A stretch of 64,000 nucleotides of DNA from Sesamum alatum (taxonomy: Eukaryota > Streptophyta > Magnoliopsida > Lamiales > Pedaliaceae). The stretch lies in NCBI GenBank assembly GCA_034509735.1, contig JACGWO010000003.1, positions 34,556,466 to 34,620,465 of the forward strand. The letters are read 5' to 3'. Position numbers and translations under genes: made by a program. The notes under the pieces were generated by a model that saw only the letters and a program-made list of their open reading frames with translations, was not told the origin of the DNA and made no database searches. Positions 22,581 through 35,215 of this stretch are shown piece after piece (position 1 is the first letter of the stretch; each line of letters opens with the position of its first letter).

Positions 22581-23075
22581 ATCTCTACTCCCTTCTTTCT
22601 TCAATACCAATTTTGATAATGCTTTTGATTGCGGTTGCGACCCTACTTTCGACTCCTCTTCTTCCCTTCCCTTTTTCATGGGTTTCAGTTCCCAATTCCA
22701 ACCCACTTCCCACTTCCCCCGGATGCTTCCCTTTTTCGAAGATAACTCCTCCTCCTCATTCGTCGCCCCCATTGGACCAGCTGCTTCTAATCCATTCACT
22801 TTCGAGGGTTTCGACGGGAATGCTCTTTTTCCTAATAGGTCTAAAGTGTTGAGACCAGAGTTTTGCCGCCCGTTGGAGTAGAGCCCGCTCTGTTTCATAA
22901 GAGAGCGGCCTTGCGACAGAGCTTCAGATTGCAGAATTTTGGGACCTTCAGCTCCAGAAGTGATGAGGGTTTGATGAGTTTCGATGATACAGGAGGAATG
23001 GAGTTGGGAAAGAAGAGAAAAAGGACATATTTTGGGGTGTGGAGAAAGAAGGAACTTGATAATTTCAAACCATGA

Positions 23076-24903
23076 ATGTCCACCTTCCCCCCACACAACA
23101 TTTAATACCATATTTAATATAATGCGTAATTAAATTAAAAAAAAAGGGTCAGAAAAGGAATTTTCGATACATATATGAGGGGCAATTAAGACAAAATAAT
23201 TTAGTCCAAATTGTTGTGGGGTCCACATATTGCCAATATCTACCTTTGAGCCGAGATTATAGTATGAAAAATTGTGTGAGTTAATAAGGGTCAGTGGATT
23301 TATAGTAGGCCGATCGTATTGATAGTAAACACCGAATAAAATTGTATTAAGTCAGATATTTGAACTAATACGATGCAGTATACATGACCATAATAAACTG
23401 CATATTATATAAAATTACACCAATGTCTTTATTGTATCCTAAATTTTTAACGTGTCGCTGCGTTTGCACAGTATCATGTTTGTATCAATGTGTCCGTGTA
23501 AATGTGTCCATCCATCATGGGTTGTCTTAAATTTCCATCTTTCCAAGAGTGCCAAAGACAATTATAAGTCTCCAGAGGTTACCTAATCACGTGCATCCAC
23601 ACGGGTCTGCGGTACACGTACTAGCTACATCCATATCTTATCCTACTTGCATTTTCATTTCCGAATAATTTTATACTACATTGGCGGTTTGTACAATGAT
23701 TGCAGCATGGCCGTGCATATATTTTAAAGGATAAATTATATTTAATTTATCTGAGATTTGATATAATTATAAATATTTTTTTATTATTTAAAAAATTATA
23801 AATATTTTTCTGAAATTTGTAATTATCTAACAAATAACTTATTTTTATCCTTTTTTATAGGTGAATTAACTAAAATGCACTTATGCACTGAATTATTTTT
23901 TATTTAATTTTTAAATGTTTTTAAACTACAATGCGCAGGAAGAGATTTTTTAAGTTTTTAACCAGATGAGCAATAACGCAATTTGCCTCGATTGATTTTT
24001 CTACAATTTTAAAAAAAAATATTCAAGGGTAAAATGATTAATTTCAGGCATTTGGTTAAAAATTACAAATCTTAAGGGGGTATTTTTAATTTTTCAAATA
24101 ATGAGAGAGTATTTATAATTATATCAAATCTCAGGGGAGCTGGTTGTAATTTACCCTATTCTAAAGTATAAAAAGTTAAATGGCTAAATTATGTTGAGAT
24201 TAAATTTAATTGTATAGACACTCTATATTCTCTATAAATTTACAAATACATTCTTACAATTATAATTGTAATTATACAGTACTCTATCAAGAGCAAAAAT
24301 CTATATCCCTCTAACATAAATTACATTGACGCCCCTCAAAAAATATATTCATAATTTTATAAAAGAATGAAAATATTTATATAATTAAACTTAAACTAGG
24401 AATATATCAATACAATTTAATTTACAAGTGAAACTAAAAAAGCTATAAATAAAAAAAGGAAAAAAATAGAAAATTTTTACTCAAATCAAAATACGGTCAA
24501 ACCAAACCAAATACACAGTAAATGTGACATAATTGTTATGTAATTGATTATTTTTATTGAACTGCACACTTATTATACGATAAATATATTATACTTATCA
24601 AGTATGTTACACTTGTTATATAATTAATTTAAATTCGATAATTATAATTTTTGTGGAAAAAAGCGAAAAACAAGGGAAGGACCACCATGATAATTGCACT
24701 TATTCGGGTCCTATGGGTGTAGCCCTCGTGAAGTCCGATATGGGTATTCCGAGACGGGCCAAAACTTGGAAAAGTGATATGGTACCTTCACACTCCCACA
24801 CTCTGCTGTCAGAATCCAACTGCTCCAACCTTTATTCTATTCCTCTCCTCTCTACTTGTGGAGGGAGAACAAGAAAAACCGGCTACCATCAGAGCAGATC
24901 ACA
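23076..24903. other. Intergenic, ICE1-like relic to FHY1-type gene
   Basis: AT-rich DNA holding one complete MITE (23730-24157, separate entry) and other degenerate repeats. The last 250 bases are likely promoter and leader of the FHY1-type gene. No bHLH-encoding sequence of the ICE1-like relic continues here. Confidence 0.5.
23730..24157. mobile_element. MITE family A, complete copy (Mutator-like)
   Basis: About 45-base terminal inverted repeats share GAGATTTGATATAATTATAA at the left and its complement at the right, with outer ends GATAAATTATA and GTAATTTACCCT. Flanking 9-base duplications ATTTTAAAG (23721-23729) and ATTCTAAAG (24158-24166) differ by one base. A 9-base duplication points to Mutator-like mobilisation. 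No coding capacity. Relatives lie at 11812, 28167, 37202, 59444 and 61861. Confidence 0.75.
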
Positions 24904-26479
24904 ATGGAGGAAAGTACCAGCATCTCCGCTGAAGTGAATAGGTGTGTTTTCTTGATTCTTTCATATTTTCTTTTTTGTAATTCGATCTCCTGTTTCTTGA
25001 TTTGAAGTTTTTGTTTGTTTGCTTCATCGTGGATTTGTAATAGTTTCTTCTTTCTTGATTTATGGTTAGCTATATAGTGAGTACTTGCATGGAGAAAAGA
25101 TTGCAAATGTAAGATCTTTTCTTGGATGCAGAAAGGAAGATTATGTGTATTCTAAGTAGAGGGATTGGATGATTTCATTTCTATGATTATTCATTCGACT
25201 TTGTGCCTTTAATTTTATCAGTGTGGTGTTACCAAATAAAAAGAAGGAAACGAAAGAAGTGCAGTGATGATATTAAACGGATTTAGGGCAAAATGAAGGC
25301 TATTTCCTATTCTGGGGATGCCATTTGCCTGTAACTATAATTATTACATGCTGTTGTCTGATTATTGCTTAGATCAAGATTTAAGATAGTTCAGGAAATA
25401 TGTGGTCTTTTTCCTATGAAGGCCCTTCAAGCCCGGAAAATTCTTACCACAACCAGATTTGGCCAAATCGAACTGATCACAAGTTAATTACACTTGCCGT
25501 GTAATTGATTCAGACTCTGTTTGGGTTTAGAATTTCCCGTGCCCAAAGAGATGATGTTTTCCGTCGAATTGTGTATGTTAAAACATACATATTTGGTATT
25601 GTTTTCTGCTTCCTCTGCTTTTGCAGTTTTTACTAATGCTGCATATTTGGGATTCTGGAGAATGTAATCCAGATGGTAGTCAGTACCGGCTATCGATCTC
25701 GTTTTTCTTGGTATAAATGTTTAGCTTTTCTAACCAGCTTTAACATCAAATTTGTGTTTGTGATCACCAGCATTGCCTACTTGAACAAGAAAAGAAAATT
25801 GCATGATGAACTGCAAGAAATGCCTGTGCCGAGCATGCTTTGTTGGGGCCAATGCCTGGAAATCTGAACCGAAGAAGGAGCAAAGCAACAAGTTTGCTAG
25901 AGGAGGTGAATCTGATACAGAATCTGCAAAAGACAGCAATAGCTTTCACTGCAATGCGGACTCAATCATGTCTACTGATTATGAATCTAAAACCGAAACT
26001 GAATATCAAGAAACATCTGCTGCTGCTGCATCGTATGAGCGCACTTCTTCATCCGTTAGTTGGGCCGACAGCATTTCTGAAATCGATCTCTACTCTTCAC
26101 AGAGCATGTCATTGACAAAGTCGAGTTGCAGTGAACCAGAGTCGTTATCCGTAACTGAACAACTCGATCGTCCTGACTCTCATTCTGATTGCTCCGAATA
26201 CAGAAACGAGGGCATTGAGCATTGCACAGAGAAGGAACTTGAGAACCTGTTATACTCAAATGGGATAGCTCCTGGTAATTACGTTCTTTCGTCTGGAAGA
26301 TGGTCTGTTAATCAAGGTGACTTAACTTCCCTGCAAGAATTTTCTTTCAATTCAGTTTGGTCTCAAAATTGTAGTTAAGGTTCTTGCCTGATATTTTGGT
26401 TGCAGATACTCAACAGGAAGGCAAGAAACTAACAATTGACAAGGAGTTCGAGCAGTATTTTGCTATGCTTATGTTGTAG
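24904..26479 (+). CDS. FHY1: FHY1/FHL-type phytochrome A nuclear-import factor (one frameshift)
   Basis: Exon 1 is 24904-24941 (MEESTSISAEVNR). An 829-base intron follows, then exon 2 25771-26316 and exon 3 26406-26479, ending in EFEQYFAMLML. The C-terminal block LSSGRWSVNQD..LTIDKEFEQYF is the diagnostic phyA-binding region of FHY1 and FHL, which carry light-activated phytochrome A into the nucleus. A nuclear localisation signal, NKKRK, is near the start of exon 2, followed by ELQEMPVP as in the family. In exon 2 the NLS frame stops at 25865-25867, while the rest (from ACFVGANAWKSEP, about 25840) is one base out. The sum of exons is 658, so one base too many (or two too few) lies near 25833-25845. 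With one base removed the protein would be 218 residues, close to the family. It precedes an SMR gene, as in Arabidopsis. Confidence 0.88.
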
Positions 26480-26561
26480 CCAACCTTAATTGCTACAATT
26501 CACTGCAGATACTTAATCAGATTCATGTCGTCTGTATCATTTATGACAGACAATGCAAGAA

Positions 26562-26581
26562 TTCTCTCTCTCTCTCTCTCC
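26562..26581. repeat. (CT)n microsatellite
   Basis: About ten CT units in the 3' flank of the FHY1-type gene. Confidence 0.9.
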
Positions 26582-26834
26582 TAGGATTTGTTCATCCATC
26601 AAAATTAAAAGAAAATGAAATAAAATTAGACATGATCACTAGTTACAAACATAATCAAATTTGAATAATCCCGATGAACTAAGCCTGTAATCCTTACTAC
26701 TTTAGAACTCAAACAACAAAGCCGGAAGAAAGAATAAAAGAGTTAAAAAAGCAAAGCTATATCAACCTAACATATGTTAATTAATCACTAAGTACGCTAA
26801 ACTGGCCATGCATGCTAACGGAGCTCTTCTAATC

Positions 26835-27038
26835 CTAAGGCCAAGCTTGTCTACTTTGAGCAGCAGCGCCGCCGAGGAACGTTTCAAGCTCAGGCGACCG
26901 AAAGTACGCAATCTTCTGCGGCTCCCGTTTCGTCCGGCGCTCATTCTTCTTCCTGGGCGGCGGAGGGCAGACCAGCGCTGCCGGTATCTGACACTCGTGG
27001 TTCTTGGGGGTCGAACACCCTTGCTGATCACCTTCCAT
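26835..27038 (-). CDS. SIAMESE-related CDK inhibitor (SMR)
   Basis: Single exon, 67 residues, on the minus strand from ATG at 27038. It has the two marks of the SMR family: GCSTPKNHECQIP (the conserved CxTPxxxxxxIP) and VCPPPPRKK, then IAYFRSPELETFL near the C-terminus. SMRs bind and inhibit cyclin-dependent kinases, stopping mitosis and favouring endoreduplication. The short length and layout resemble the SMR4/SMR8 branch; I do not assign a number. A TATA box sits about 120 bases upstream. It is convergent with the FHY1-type gene, with 355 bases between the stops. Confidence 0.85.
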   Translation of the reverse strand: MEGDQQGCSTPKNHECQIPAALVCPPPPRKKNERRTKREPQKIAYFRSPELETFLGGAAAQSRQAWP

Positions 27039-27157
27039 TTTCACAAAAATCGCACTTCCAAGAATAACAACTACCCCTCTGTGATATATACTCTCCTGCA
27101 GGCTCTTTTTCTTGTTTGCAGAATTTCATGTAGAATACGGAATCAATACGAAGAGGT

Positions 27158-27167
27158 AGTTTATATA
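27158..27167 (-). promoter_or_regulatory. TATA box of the SMR gene
   Basis: CTATATAAAC on the minus strand, about 120 bases before the ATG at 27038. Confidence 0.55.
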
Positions 27168-28166
27168 GAATTTCGTGCCTGCAGCAATTGATTAAGAATT
27201 TGGAATTCAGTTACAGAGCAGTGGACGACGTGGGAGGGTTGACGGCTTCTCAATATTTATTAATAATTAAAAATAAGAAATTTGGTCTTTTTTATTTATT
27301 TATTTATTCTTTCTATCTTTTTCTTTCCGGAGTAGCCAATAGTGGTGGAGCGTTATAGTGTTGGACTGAATTGTTTTATTCCGTCGTGGCATGCCCTGTG
27401 TGCATGTAATAAATAATTTTTTATGTTTTAAAATATATTATAAATAAGAATAAAATATATAAATTAACACAGCACATTAAAAAAAGAAAGAAAGGAAATA
27501 AAAACTAATTTATCATTAATATAAAATTTGAAAAGTTGAATAAAGTAGTTATCTTAACAATGGAGGGTTATTTTTGGCATTACAAAAAAGTGGTGCGGCG
27601 GTGTCATTAACCGTCATTTTGTGAGTAAAAAAAGGATTTCTTTTATATGATAGTATAGATATATTGTATTTTTTTTAAAAAAAAATAACACGTATACACT
27701 ATGTGTATAAAATTTTATAATAAAAAAATAAGTAATATAATCGTTGTTTATACTTATAAAATATAAAATGCAATAAAATTAGAATTAAGAAGCATTGGTG
27801 GTCAAGATTCAAAGAGTGGAGAGCAAGTGAAATAAATGGTCAACAATGGTAGCTTTGAATTAAGTCATAACTTGTTTGGGCTTTTGCTCGTCAGTCGTCA
27901 ACCCTTTTTTCCCTCTTCAATTCCAATAAAAAGAATGGCAAGCGCTAAGCCAGTCTTCATTTTTTATTTCTTCTCATTCTTTAATAAAATTAATTAAATA
28001 TACTTTTTTGTTTAAATTTTATTCAAAATATTACTGAAAAATTATTATCATTACTATATAGATGTTTCCTTTTTTGGATAGGTTACTATATAGTGTTTAT
28101 ATTACATAATTAGCAAAGAATTTTGAGTGGAGGTGCATTTTTACGGCTAGGTAATAATCAAAATGG

Positions 28167-28369
28167 TGAATTACAAGGACCTCTTCTTAGATTTGGTATA
28201 ATTAAGGATACTCATTCACTGTTTCAAAAATTATAAATACCAACTTCAGGTTTGTAACTGTCTAACAAATAATTCATTTTTACGGGTGAACTGACCAAAA
28301 TATCTTTATGCAATTGAATTATTTTTTAAAAAAATTTAAATTTTAAGAAAGATCATTGTAATTTACCCT
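28167..28369. repeat. MITE fragment, family A
   Basis: GAATTACAAGGACCTCTTC, TTTGGTATAATTAAGG, AAAATTATAAATACC and the end GATCATTGTAATTTACCCTA match family A; the middle is largely deleted. Confidence 0.55.
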
Positions 28370-30984
28370 AATTAAAAATTCGTTAAACGTTACGCATTTT
28401 TTGGGCTCTGACAATATACCAATTCGTCTAATAAAGAAAAAGGCCTATATTCTAAGCCCAATATTAAAACCATACCCTATAAATGATGGACTTGAAGAGG
28501 CCCTCAAAGGAGTAAATTCCAGCCAACCAAGAAGCCTCTTTGAACAGGAAAATATTTGTCCAAATCAAATTTGATTCAATCAAAAATAATTGTATGACAA
28601 TTTCAATTATATTTTTCATGTAATGGATCATTCTTTTTTAACTATACATCAATCAATTGATAAGTTTAATACACTTACTCTGAATCTAATCTCACCCAAT
28701 TTAGACTCAAAATTTTTCATCGAAAATGATTAATGTACATATTTAAATTTGATATTACATACTTCAGTTCTGTTGAGACTCTTTCATAAAAAGGTTTCGT
28801 AATTTTGATGTTTGGAGTTCACGTACGCTGCGTATAGTGCTTGGATTTACCCCTAGTAATCTCAATTGTTCTTCCTAAATTATTGACTTTTACAGCAATT
28901 CTCCAATTAATCCCAATGGAAATTGATGAGTTATTTTGCAAGACTTGATTAGAAATAAAAATGCATTATGTTTCTTTTATTAGATTCGGATCCCAAATCT
29001 TTTTAATATTCAAGTTCTCAACCTTATCACTTCAAATGGACAAAAAATTCAGCTTCTCCCACACTCAATTTGGTCGGTGAAAAAAAAAACGACGACTAGA
29101 AACAAAAGACGTACAATTAAAGTGTTGCATGTGAAGAATATGGAATTATTATTTCACAATTATACCCATTTTCATATTGCATCTAATTATTGGTTTAGTG
29201 TCTCAAAATACCATCTAGAGCACAGTAACAAGACTAATTTGCCCTTATTAACCTAGTTAAACTCAAATTAAAAACTTTCATAATTAAAAATTACGGGTTC
29301 GAAACCCACGAAACGTGAGTATTCAATATCTCATTCACATGGCATATCTCATTTATAAAATAATGAATGACTTTATGTGCTGCCTAAAATACTAAACATG
29401 CCCCACATGATCCTTGGATTAAAGTGATCGCACGGCTGCCGTTTTTCGGGATTGAAGCAGCGTCATGATTAATTAATCTCTTGTTTGATTTAACTATAGT
29501 GGTAGATGTTAAACATGCCAAAATCGTGAAAGAGAAAGGGCAAAAACCTAAGGCAAACAAGCGCGCTAGGACAGGCTGTACGCTAAAGTTGTAAAGGACG
29601 ACCCCTTTCCACTGCCCACCAACATCCAAAAGTAAAGAACTATTCCTTTATTCATTTCAAGGCTGTCACCACTTTCCACAATTCCATTTTTTTCTTTTTA
29701 ATTTTCCAACATCTCAAATTAATTGATATTAGAAGCTAATTGTTGCCATTTATTCATTAGTATATATTAATTCTTTTATTCAAAAGAACGAAATTATCGA
29801 GTATCGAACACTCACTATCCATCCAAGGCGTTCGAAAGGGTGGTGGAGAGCGTTTGTTTGTCCATACCATGGCCTATAGCGGCACTTCTTGCCTTGGTGG
29901 CCCTGCAGTCGACTGCATGGAACTCAATCTCAAATAAGACCCGTTCTTTTCTTCTTAGATGAATAAGAAAAGGGATCGCAGCATAGTTTTTAATTCAGGT
30001 CAATTTAGCAATTTTTGATGCACAAAATCATCCTATAAAGACAAGTGCTGAACATACTATTATCATGAGTCTGGACCACGTGAGAAGACTTTTAGAGAGG
30101 TTTTGGAGGAGATGAAGCCACAAATCTAATGTTGTTTTCTTGATTTGAAGTTTGATAATGATATGCACATGAAATTTGGATTGGATGGAAAAACGACAAT
30201 TTTTAGTGAAAGCTAGTAGAGAGAATTTGATGTTTTGGTATTGGAGATGTGAAAGCAATGGGGTCTTTCTTTACAATTATTTCCAAGGAATCATTTATGG
30301 TTCCAAGTGTACAACCAAACTTCAAATTCTACCACGTTTGTATATATGTCACCAAAGATGCATTATTGGTCATAAGCTTCCAACCCTACATTTTGTGCCG
30401 AATCTAAATAAAATTTATTGTAAAGTCTATTCTATTTTTTACCACATTGTATAAAATATTTTCCAAAATAAATACATGATGTCATCTTTATACATATTAA
30501 ACAGAATGAAAAATAAATTAGGGTATGTAATAGAAAATTCAATCCACATTTGTAATCGTACTCTATGAATGCTAATTATTGGACCCCCAATAGCCTCTAC
30601 TAACTCACACTTCAATTTCTTTGTTGCCGATATTTCTATCAAATTATTTAAATCATGACACATTGGTATAATACAAATGTATTTATTTATTATTATATTA
30701 TTTGATATTTTTACATTCATTATTAATAAAATTTTGTTCCAGATCCCAAATTTACTTATAATATATTGCCATCATTAAATTTATATCCAAAACCATATCA
30801 ACATATTATATATGATAAAACTAAAGCGTTTGACATGTTTAACAGTGTCCGATTCCAAACAGTTTAATTGATTCTCAAAATCAAAATTGAATTGAGTACC
30901 AAATTTTTCAAAAACAATTCATACCGCATATCAAACTAAATTTTCTTGGAAAAAAGAAATGCAAGAAACCCTCTATGATATGCA

Positions 30985-31160
30985 AATGAGCAAATTACCC
31001 TCTAATAAAAAATAAATAGTAATTTACCCCCCTATACTTTTTAAAATGAAACAATTTACAAGCAATTTACCTCCCTGCCTTTAGAGGGGTAAATTGCCTT
31101 TCATTTTAAAGATAAATTACTACTTTTTTTTTATAAAGAAAATAATTTACTCATTTCATA
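30985..31160. repeat. Small foldback element
   Basis: The left arm (GCAAATTACCCTCTAAT, GTAATTTACCCCCCTA, TTTTAAAATGAAACAATTTAC) is followed by its approximate inverse (GGGGTAAATTGCCTTTCATT, AAATTACTAC, AATAATTTACTC), centred near 31075. It looks like a short MITE. Confidence 0.5.
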
Positions 31161-31885
31161 GATATTACTCCATAAAAAATTATTACATTAATACCCTGAA
31201 CATGTTTCTATCCGATATTCAATTAGACGATCGAAAAATACTCACATTTTTCAATAAGTTTGGGACCAGTAAATCGAATTGTGCACGTCCATGGGGTGTC
31301 ACTGTGTGACGAAACATATATTTAGGAATTGTCCGTTGCCGTAGCTTGTCAAGACACACCAGCACAACTCCAACTAAAAGACGAACCCTTTAATGAAATT
31401 ACAATTAGTACAATATAGTTGTGAAAAAAATGTATATGTCGCGAGCACAAGCCAGGGCAGGCAGGGAGGTCCAGAAATAAATTGAGCAGGTCCATAAGAA
31501 TTTTAATTCAAACAAGTAGAAAAAAAATAAACGTGTCTGGCTACGTAGACGATATTTCTTTTCAACCCTAAATATTATTACAAAGGTAAAAAAAATGGAA
31601 AAAATTAAATTAAGTTGGTCTTAAATCTTAAACGTCCCAGGTAATCCAATTATTGTCTTGTCCTGAATTTAAAAAAATATATGTATTGAGTGTGGTGGAC
31701 GAGGTTTGGTCCTTTTCACTCTAGACAACTTGAGCAACATATTTTAATTATATAAGGTTACAGATATATCGAAATGAGTTTGTGTAAGGACGATGCTTCT
31801 GCTTATCACCACACACACTACCCCTAGTCAGAAAACATTACGAGACCCCTCGGTACATCTACCTTGATGGAGGACTTATTCACAA

Positions 31886-31920
<35 letters not shown>
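31886..31920. repeat. (TAA)n microsatellite
   Basis: About 12 TAA units. Confidence 0.95.
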
Positions 31921-31921
<1 letters not shown>

Positions 31922-33512
31922 CTACATGCCTTTTAATGTTAAAATTACAAACAACAAGTAAATCAGAAACATCTATTATTAATGTGATATTATTCAAACG
32001 GTGAAGTGACATGCGACGTGATCGATCTGTTATGGCACCTCATTAGAGAGAAGATACCTTAGAACTTATAAGTCACTTATAAAGTTTTCGTTTATAATCA
32101 ATGTGAGACGTTTGCATATTTCTTGGAGTTTATATATATATATATATATATATATTAAACATGGGTGTATATTTTATTTAATAGTAATTTCTTGATCTTG
32201 TGAATGATCTGATAAATCGTATTACGACAACATAAAAATATATAATACCTATGAATTTTATGGTTTTCTTTCTAGGCAAGTTCGAGAAAACTATTCACAC
32301 GCGATTTATTTATTTATTTATTTGTTTTTTAATTGACACGCAATTCACGATTTCGTAGTTTAATTTGATTGAGTGCATTGAAAATTGAGTAAAATTTGGA
32401 GTGAGTTGGTGTGCAGAAGTGCAGGAAGTGACCAAGGAAATATACCAACTTTATAGCTGGAAAGTAGTTTTGCAATATTTAAAAAACTGATGATTTGGGA
32501 TAGTTTTATGCATTGAATATCTCCAGATCGATCCCGTTCTTGCCAGACTTAATTCACTCCCAGAATCCTTGCCAGTTGCGATGGACAGATCGACAAATTT
32601 TTTGTTTTATATTTCTAAATATTAAACAACTCAAAGATTTAATAATATTGATCAACCGGTTGATAGGGAAATACACAGAACATGTCTAAAAAAATTTAAA
32701 ATGCTCTTGTAAAGAATGGAAATTACCAAACATTTCATGGGATCTGCGTCTTTTTTAGTGGGCCAGATCGTGCCCCAATCCATCTGATCCAGTGACCCAA
32801 ATTATTAGCTATTGATTCACAACCCATTTCAATGGCTATATAGTGGACACATGGCCCGTACGGTTTCTAATATATAAGACTCTATAAATATATGGAGAAA
32901 TTCATTTGACAAGTATGAATTTTACTATAATCGCACTCTATGATTCCTATAAGCCTCGAGCTCAAAAACTTATAAGTATCGAAGGGTTAAAGCAGGAAGG
33001 CACCTCAACTAACCTAATACTTTGTGTGCAAGCCAACTTTACTAGTCCAATTCAAAATACTTATCAAAACTCGTACGACAGCCGTCAAGTCGTTGAGGAC
33101 TTCGACCTGGATCATATGTTAAAGCGAAAAATTTTACAAGGAATGTAGACCGGAAATATTATTGTAATGAGTGCAAGTAGACATAAAGGTTACATGGTTC
33201 CAAAAACTTGTTAGGGACACTTACAACTTATGATTATTGATGGTGATTGAAACTAACGGACATCCAAAATTTTTATATGATATCCACAAAAAGTAGGAGA
33301 AATTCATGGGTTTTGTGGATGACAAGCGGATGGAATAAGTGAGTACATTTATTTGCAAAGAAGTTGCAACCTCTTGGAACCAGTTTTGGCACTTTTGTTT
33401 ACATATAGATTTTAGTACATTATTGTACCAAAATGCTGATATTTGTCCCATCCATTAAAATATCTTACATCTCAGGAGTTGTCCAATTTAAGACAGACAT
33501 TAATAATAAAAT

Positions 33513-33513
33513 A

Positions 33514-33570
<57 letters not shown>
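33513..33570. repeat. (TAA)n microsatellite, long
   Basis: About 19 uninterrupted TAA units, probably length-variable between individuals. Confidence 0.95.
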
Positions 33571-34716
33571 TCAGCACCACCCTATGTCTAGAAGTCTCCA
33601 GATTTTAATAAAATGAATCTATGTATCCCTATCTATCCCACAATAATTTATTGCTGGGAAATTAGAATGGTATCAATAAAGACAGTTCAATGGATCGGAT
33701 TCTTTTTATTTTTATTCGAATATTTAATTGCGCGAATATAGAATTTCAATCTGCGTTACTAACTTTTTGATATTCTTATTCAGATTTATTTCGATTACAT
33801 TCAATTATTATAATAGAGTGAACAAATATTTATTTTGTAACTAATTTATATTCACCTTCTTGAAATTTACACCAGTTACAAAAATCGTGATGTCCCGTTT
33901 CACATTAATTAAGAACTAATAAGATAAATATCTTGTAAATTTTGGTCAGAAAACTCAAGTGTACCAATTGGACTTCCATTTTCGACGAATTGTTCATAAT
34001 TGAATTTTAAAACTCACTTTATGGGTTTGGAGGCAACTCTTGCAAACATAATATCCATTTCGATAGTAATTTTTTGTGTTTCTTACAAGTAAATTGAACA
34101 TTACAAAAATGAATTTCCTTCAACGGAACGAAAGGGAAAGGGCTTAAAGTCAAAACTATCCTACAAACACATCCACACATTTCAAACACGTGACATCTTA
34201 TTGCTTTTTCCTTTTTTGATATATATAAGTAAGATTTATGATTTTTTTTTGGTAATTAAAAAAAAAAAAGAAAGTAAGGGTAATACCGACAATCCCGTCA
34301 TAAACAATTGTGTTTTTAGTCTATACAACAACCTTAATCCTTATAATACAGTCTTATGAAATGATTTGACGAGAATTTCGATCTACATAAAAGATACAGT
34401 CTTACCATTGTATTAAAATAATTATCGATCGACATTATCATTTATGAAATTGCAAATATGTAACTACAACATTGTTTCAATGTCGTGTAAGGATCAACAA
34501 CCGCACGAGGACAATTTGGAGAATTAATCAACATTTTTATCACAATAATTTGTGCAAGAATAGGCTGATAATTTTTCTAACAAAGAAAAGAACAGGGGCA
34601 AAATGGAGAATTCCCCAAAAAGGAAGTCCAGAAAGTACAATGGTCATATTAATATATGAAATTAATTTTTAATAGAACTCTAGATTACGCTTTACATCAA
34701 TCAACCCCGTTTTGGG

Positions 34717-34727
34717 TCTATATAAAC
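34717..34727 (+). promoter_or_regulatory. TATA box of HAD gene, with 5' UTR intron downstream
   Basis: TCTATATAAAC lies near the start of a CT-rich leader. The leader is probably spliced: donor TTTAG|GTAATTT at 34857 and acceptor TTTTTGTAG at 35209, seven bases before the ATG at 35216. The CT-rich leader and long first intron are typical of a moderately expressed plant gene. Confidence 0.55.
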
Positions 34728-35215
34728 CCGGCGTATGGCTACATTTCTCTTCCCCCTCTCCTTCCATTTCAATCCCTCTGCATACAAAGAAAACACTCTG
34801 CCTCTGAAATTCTGCTCTATTTTTCCTCATTTCTCTTCCCCCATTGCTATATTTAGGTAATTTCCTCTCCTACGATCTTCCCCATTTTAACCGAGGATGA
34901 TTTCTACGAAGAAAATAATGTTGTTGGAAGTTCTTGAAGCTAATGGGTTGAAATTATTACATGACATTTCGAATGTTTAATGTAAAAGGAATTAAGATTA
35001 CGAGGTTCCAAGTCTAATATGAAGATGGGTTGCAGTTGTAGAGTTTATTACATGAATTTTCTTGATATTTGTCACTGATGTCCAAGTTTTTAGTTGAGGG
35101 TCTAAGTTTTCTTCCGTGGGCTACGTTGTTCTTTGCATTGTTGTCTGTTTTCTTGCATCCTTGCACGCAATGCTTACGTATTTTAGTTTTCTACTCAATT
35201 TTTTTGTAGACTAAG

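Larger units (their letters stand above)
16405..23075 (+). pseudogene. ICE1/SCREAM-like bHLH gene fragment split by a copia element
   Basis: The left piece (16405-16576, MPQNRLELGMVLMHPSFNS...) and the right piece (22586-23075) become one frame if the retrotransposon and one target duplication are ignored. The right piece has TSHFPRMLPFFEDNS, FTFEGFDGNALF, RSKVLRP and, after a one-base deletion between 22860 and 22861, VLPPVGVEPALFHKRAALRQ. The series matches the middle of ICE1/SCRM proteins, where SKVLKPLE and QPTLFQKRAAMRQ are conserved. ICE1 is a bHLH activator in cold response and stomatal lineage. Here the N-terminal region is absent (DNA before 16400 is laccase flank) and the bHLH domain that should follow KKRKR is absent too: the frame ends at 23073-23075. 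It is thus a truncated relic broken three ways, by 5' and 3' truncation, a frameshift and a transposon. Confidence 0.75.
27168..34716. other. Gene-poor stretch between SMR and HAD genes
   Basis: 7.5 kb of AT-rich DNA. I find no frame resembling a known protein; the longest ones (29384-29629, 30439-30720, 32906-33148) have no family signature. It holds a MITE fragment (28167-28369), a small foldback (30985-31160), TA and TAA microsatellites, and a box B-like GGGTTCGAAACCC at about 29293 without a clear box A. Confidence 0.5.

Noticed and set aside
23076..23730. Continuation of the ICE1-like gene with its bHLH exon
   Set aside because: No frame gives an AERRRRKKLN-type basic region; the DNA turns AT-rich right after the stop.
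26808..27191. 127-codon frame on the plus strand
   Set aside because: It is the antisense shadow of the SIAMESE-related inhibitor, whose own frame has diagnostic motifs.
29280..29400. A third SINE suggested by GGGTTCGAAACCC
   Set aside because: No box A at the right distance, no A-tail and no flanking duplication could be found.
29384..29629. 81-codon frame on the minus strand
   Set aside because: No recognised motif, no leader, no codon bias unlike the background.
32906..33148. 80-codon frame on the plus strand
   Set aside because: No similarity recognised and the surroundings show no splice or promoter structure.
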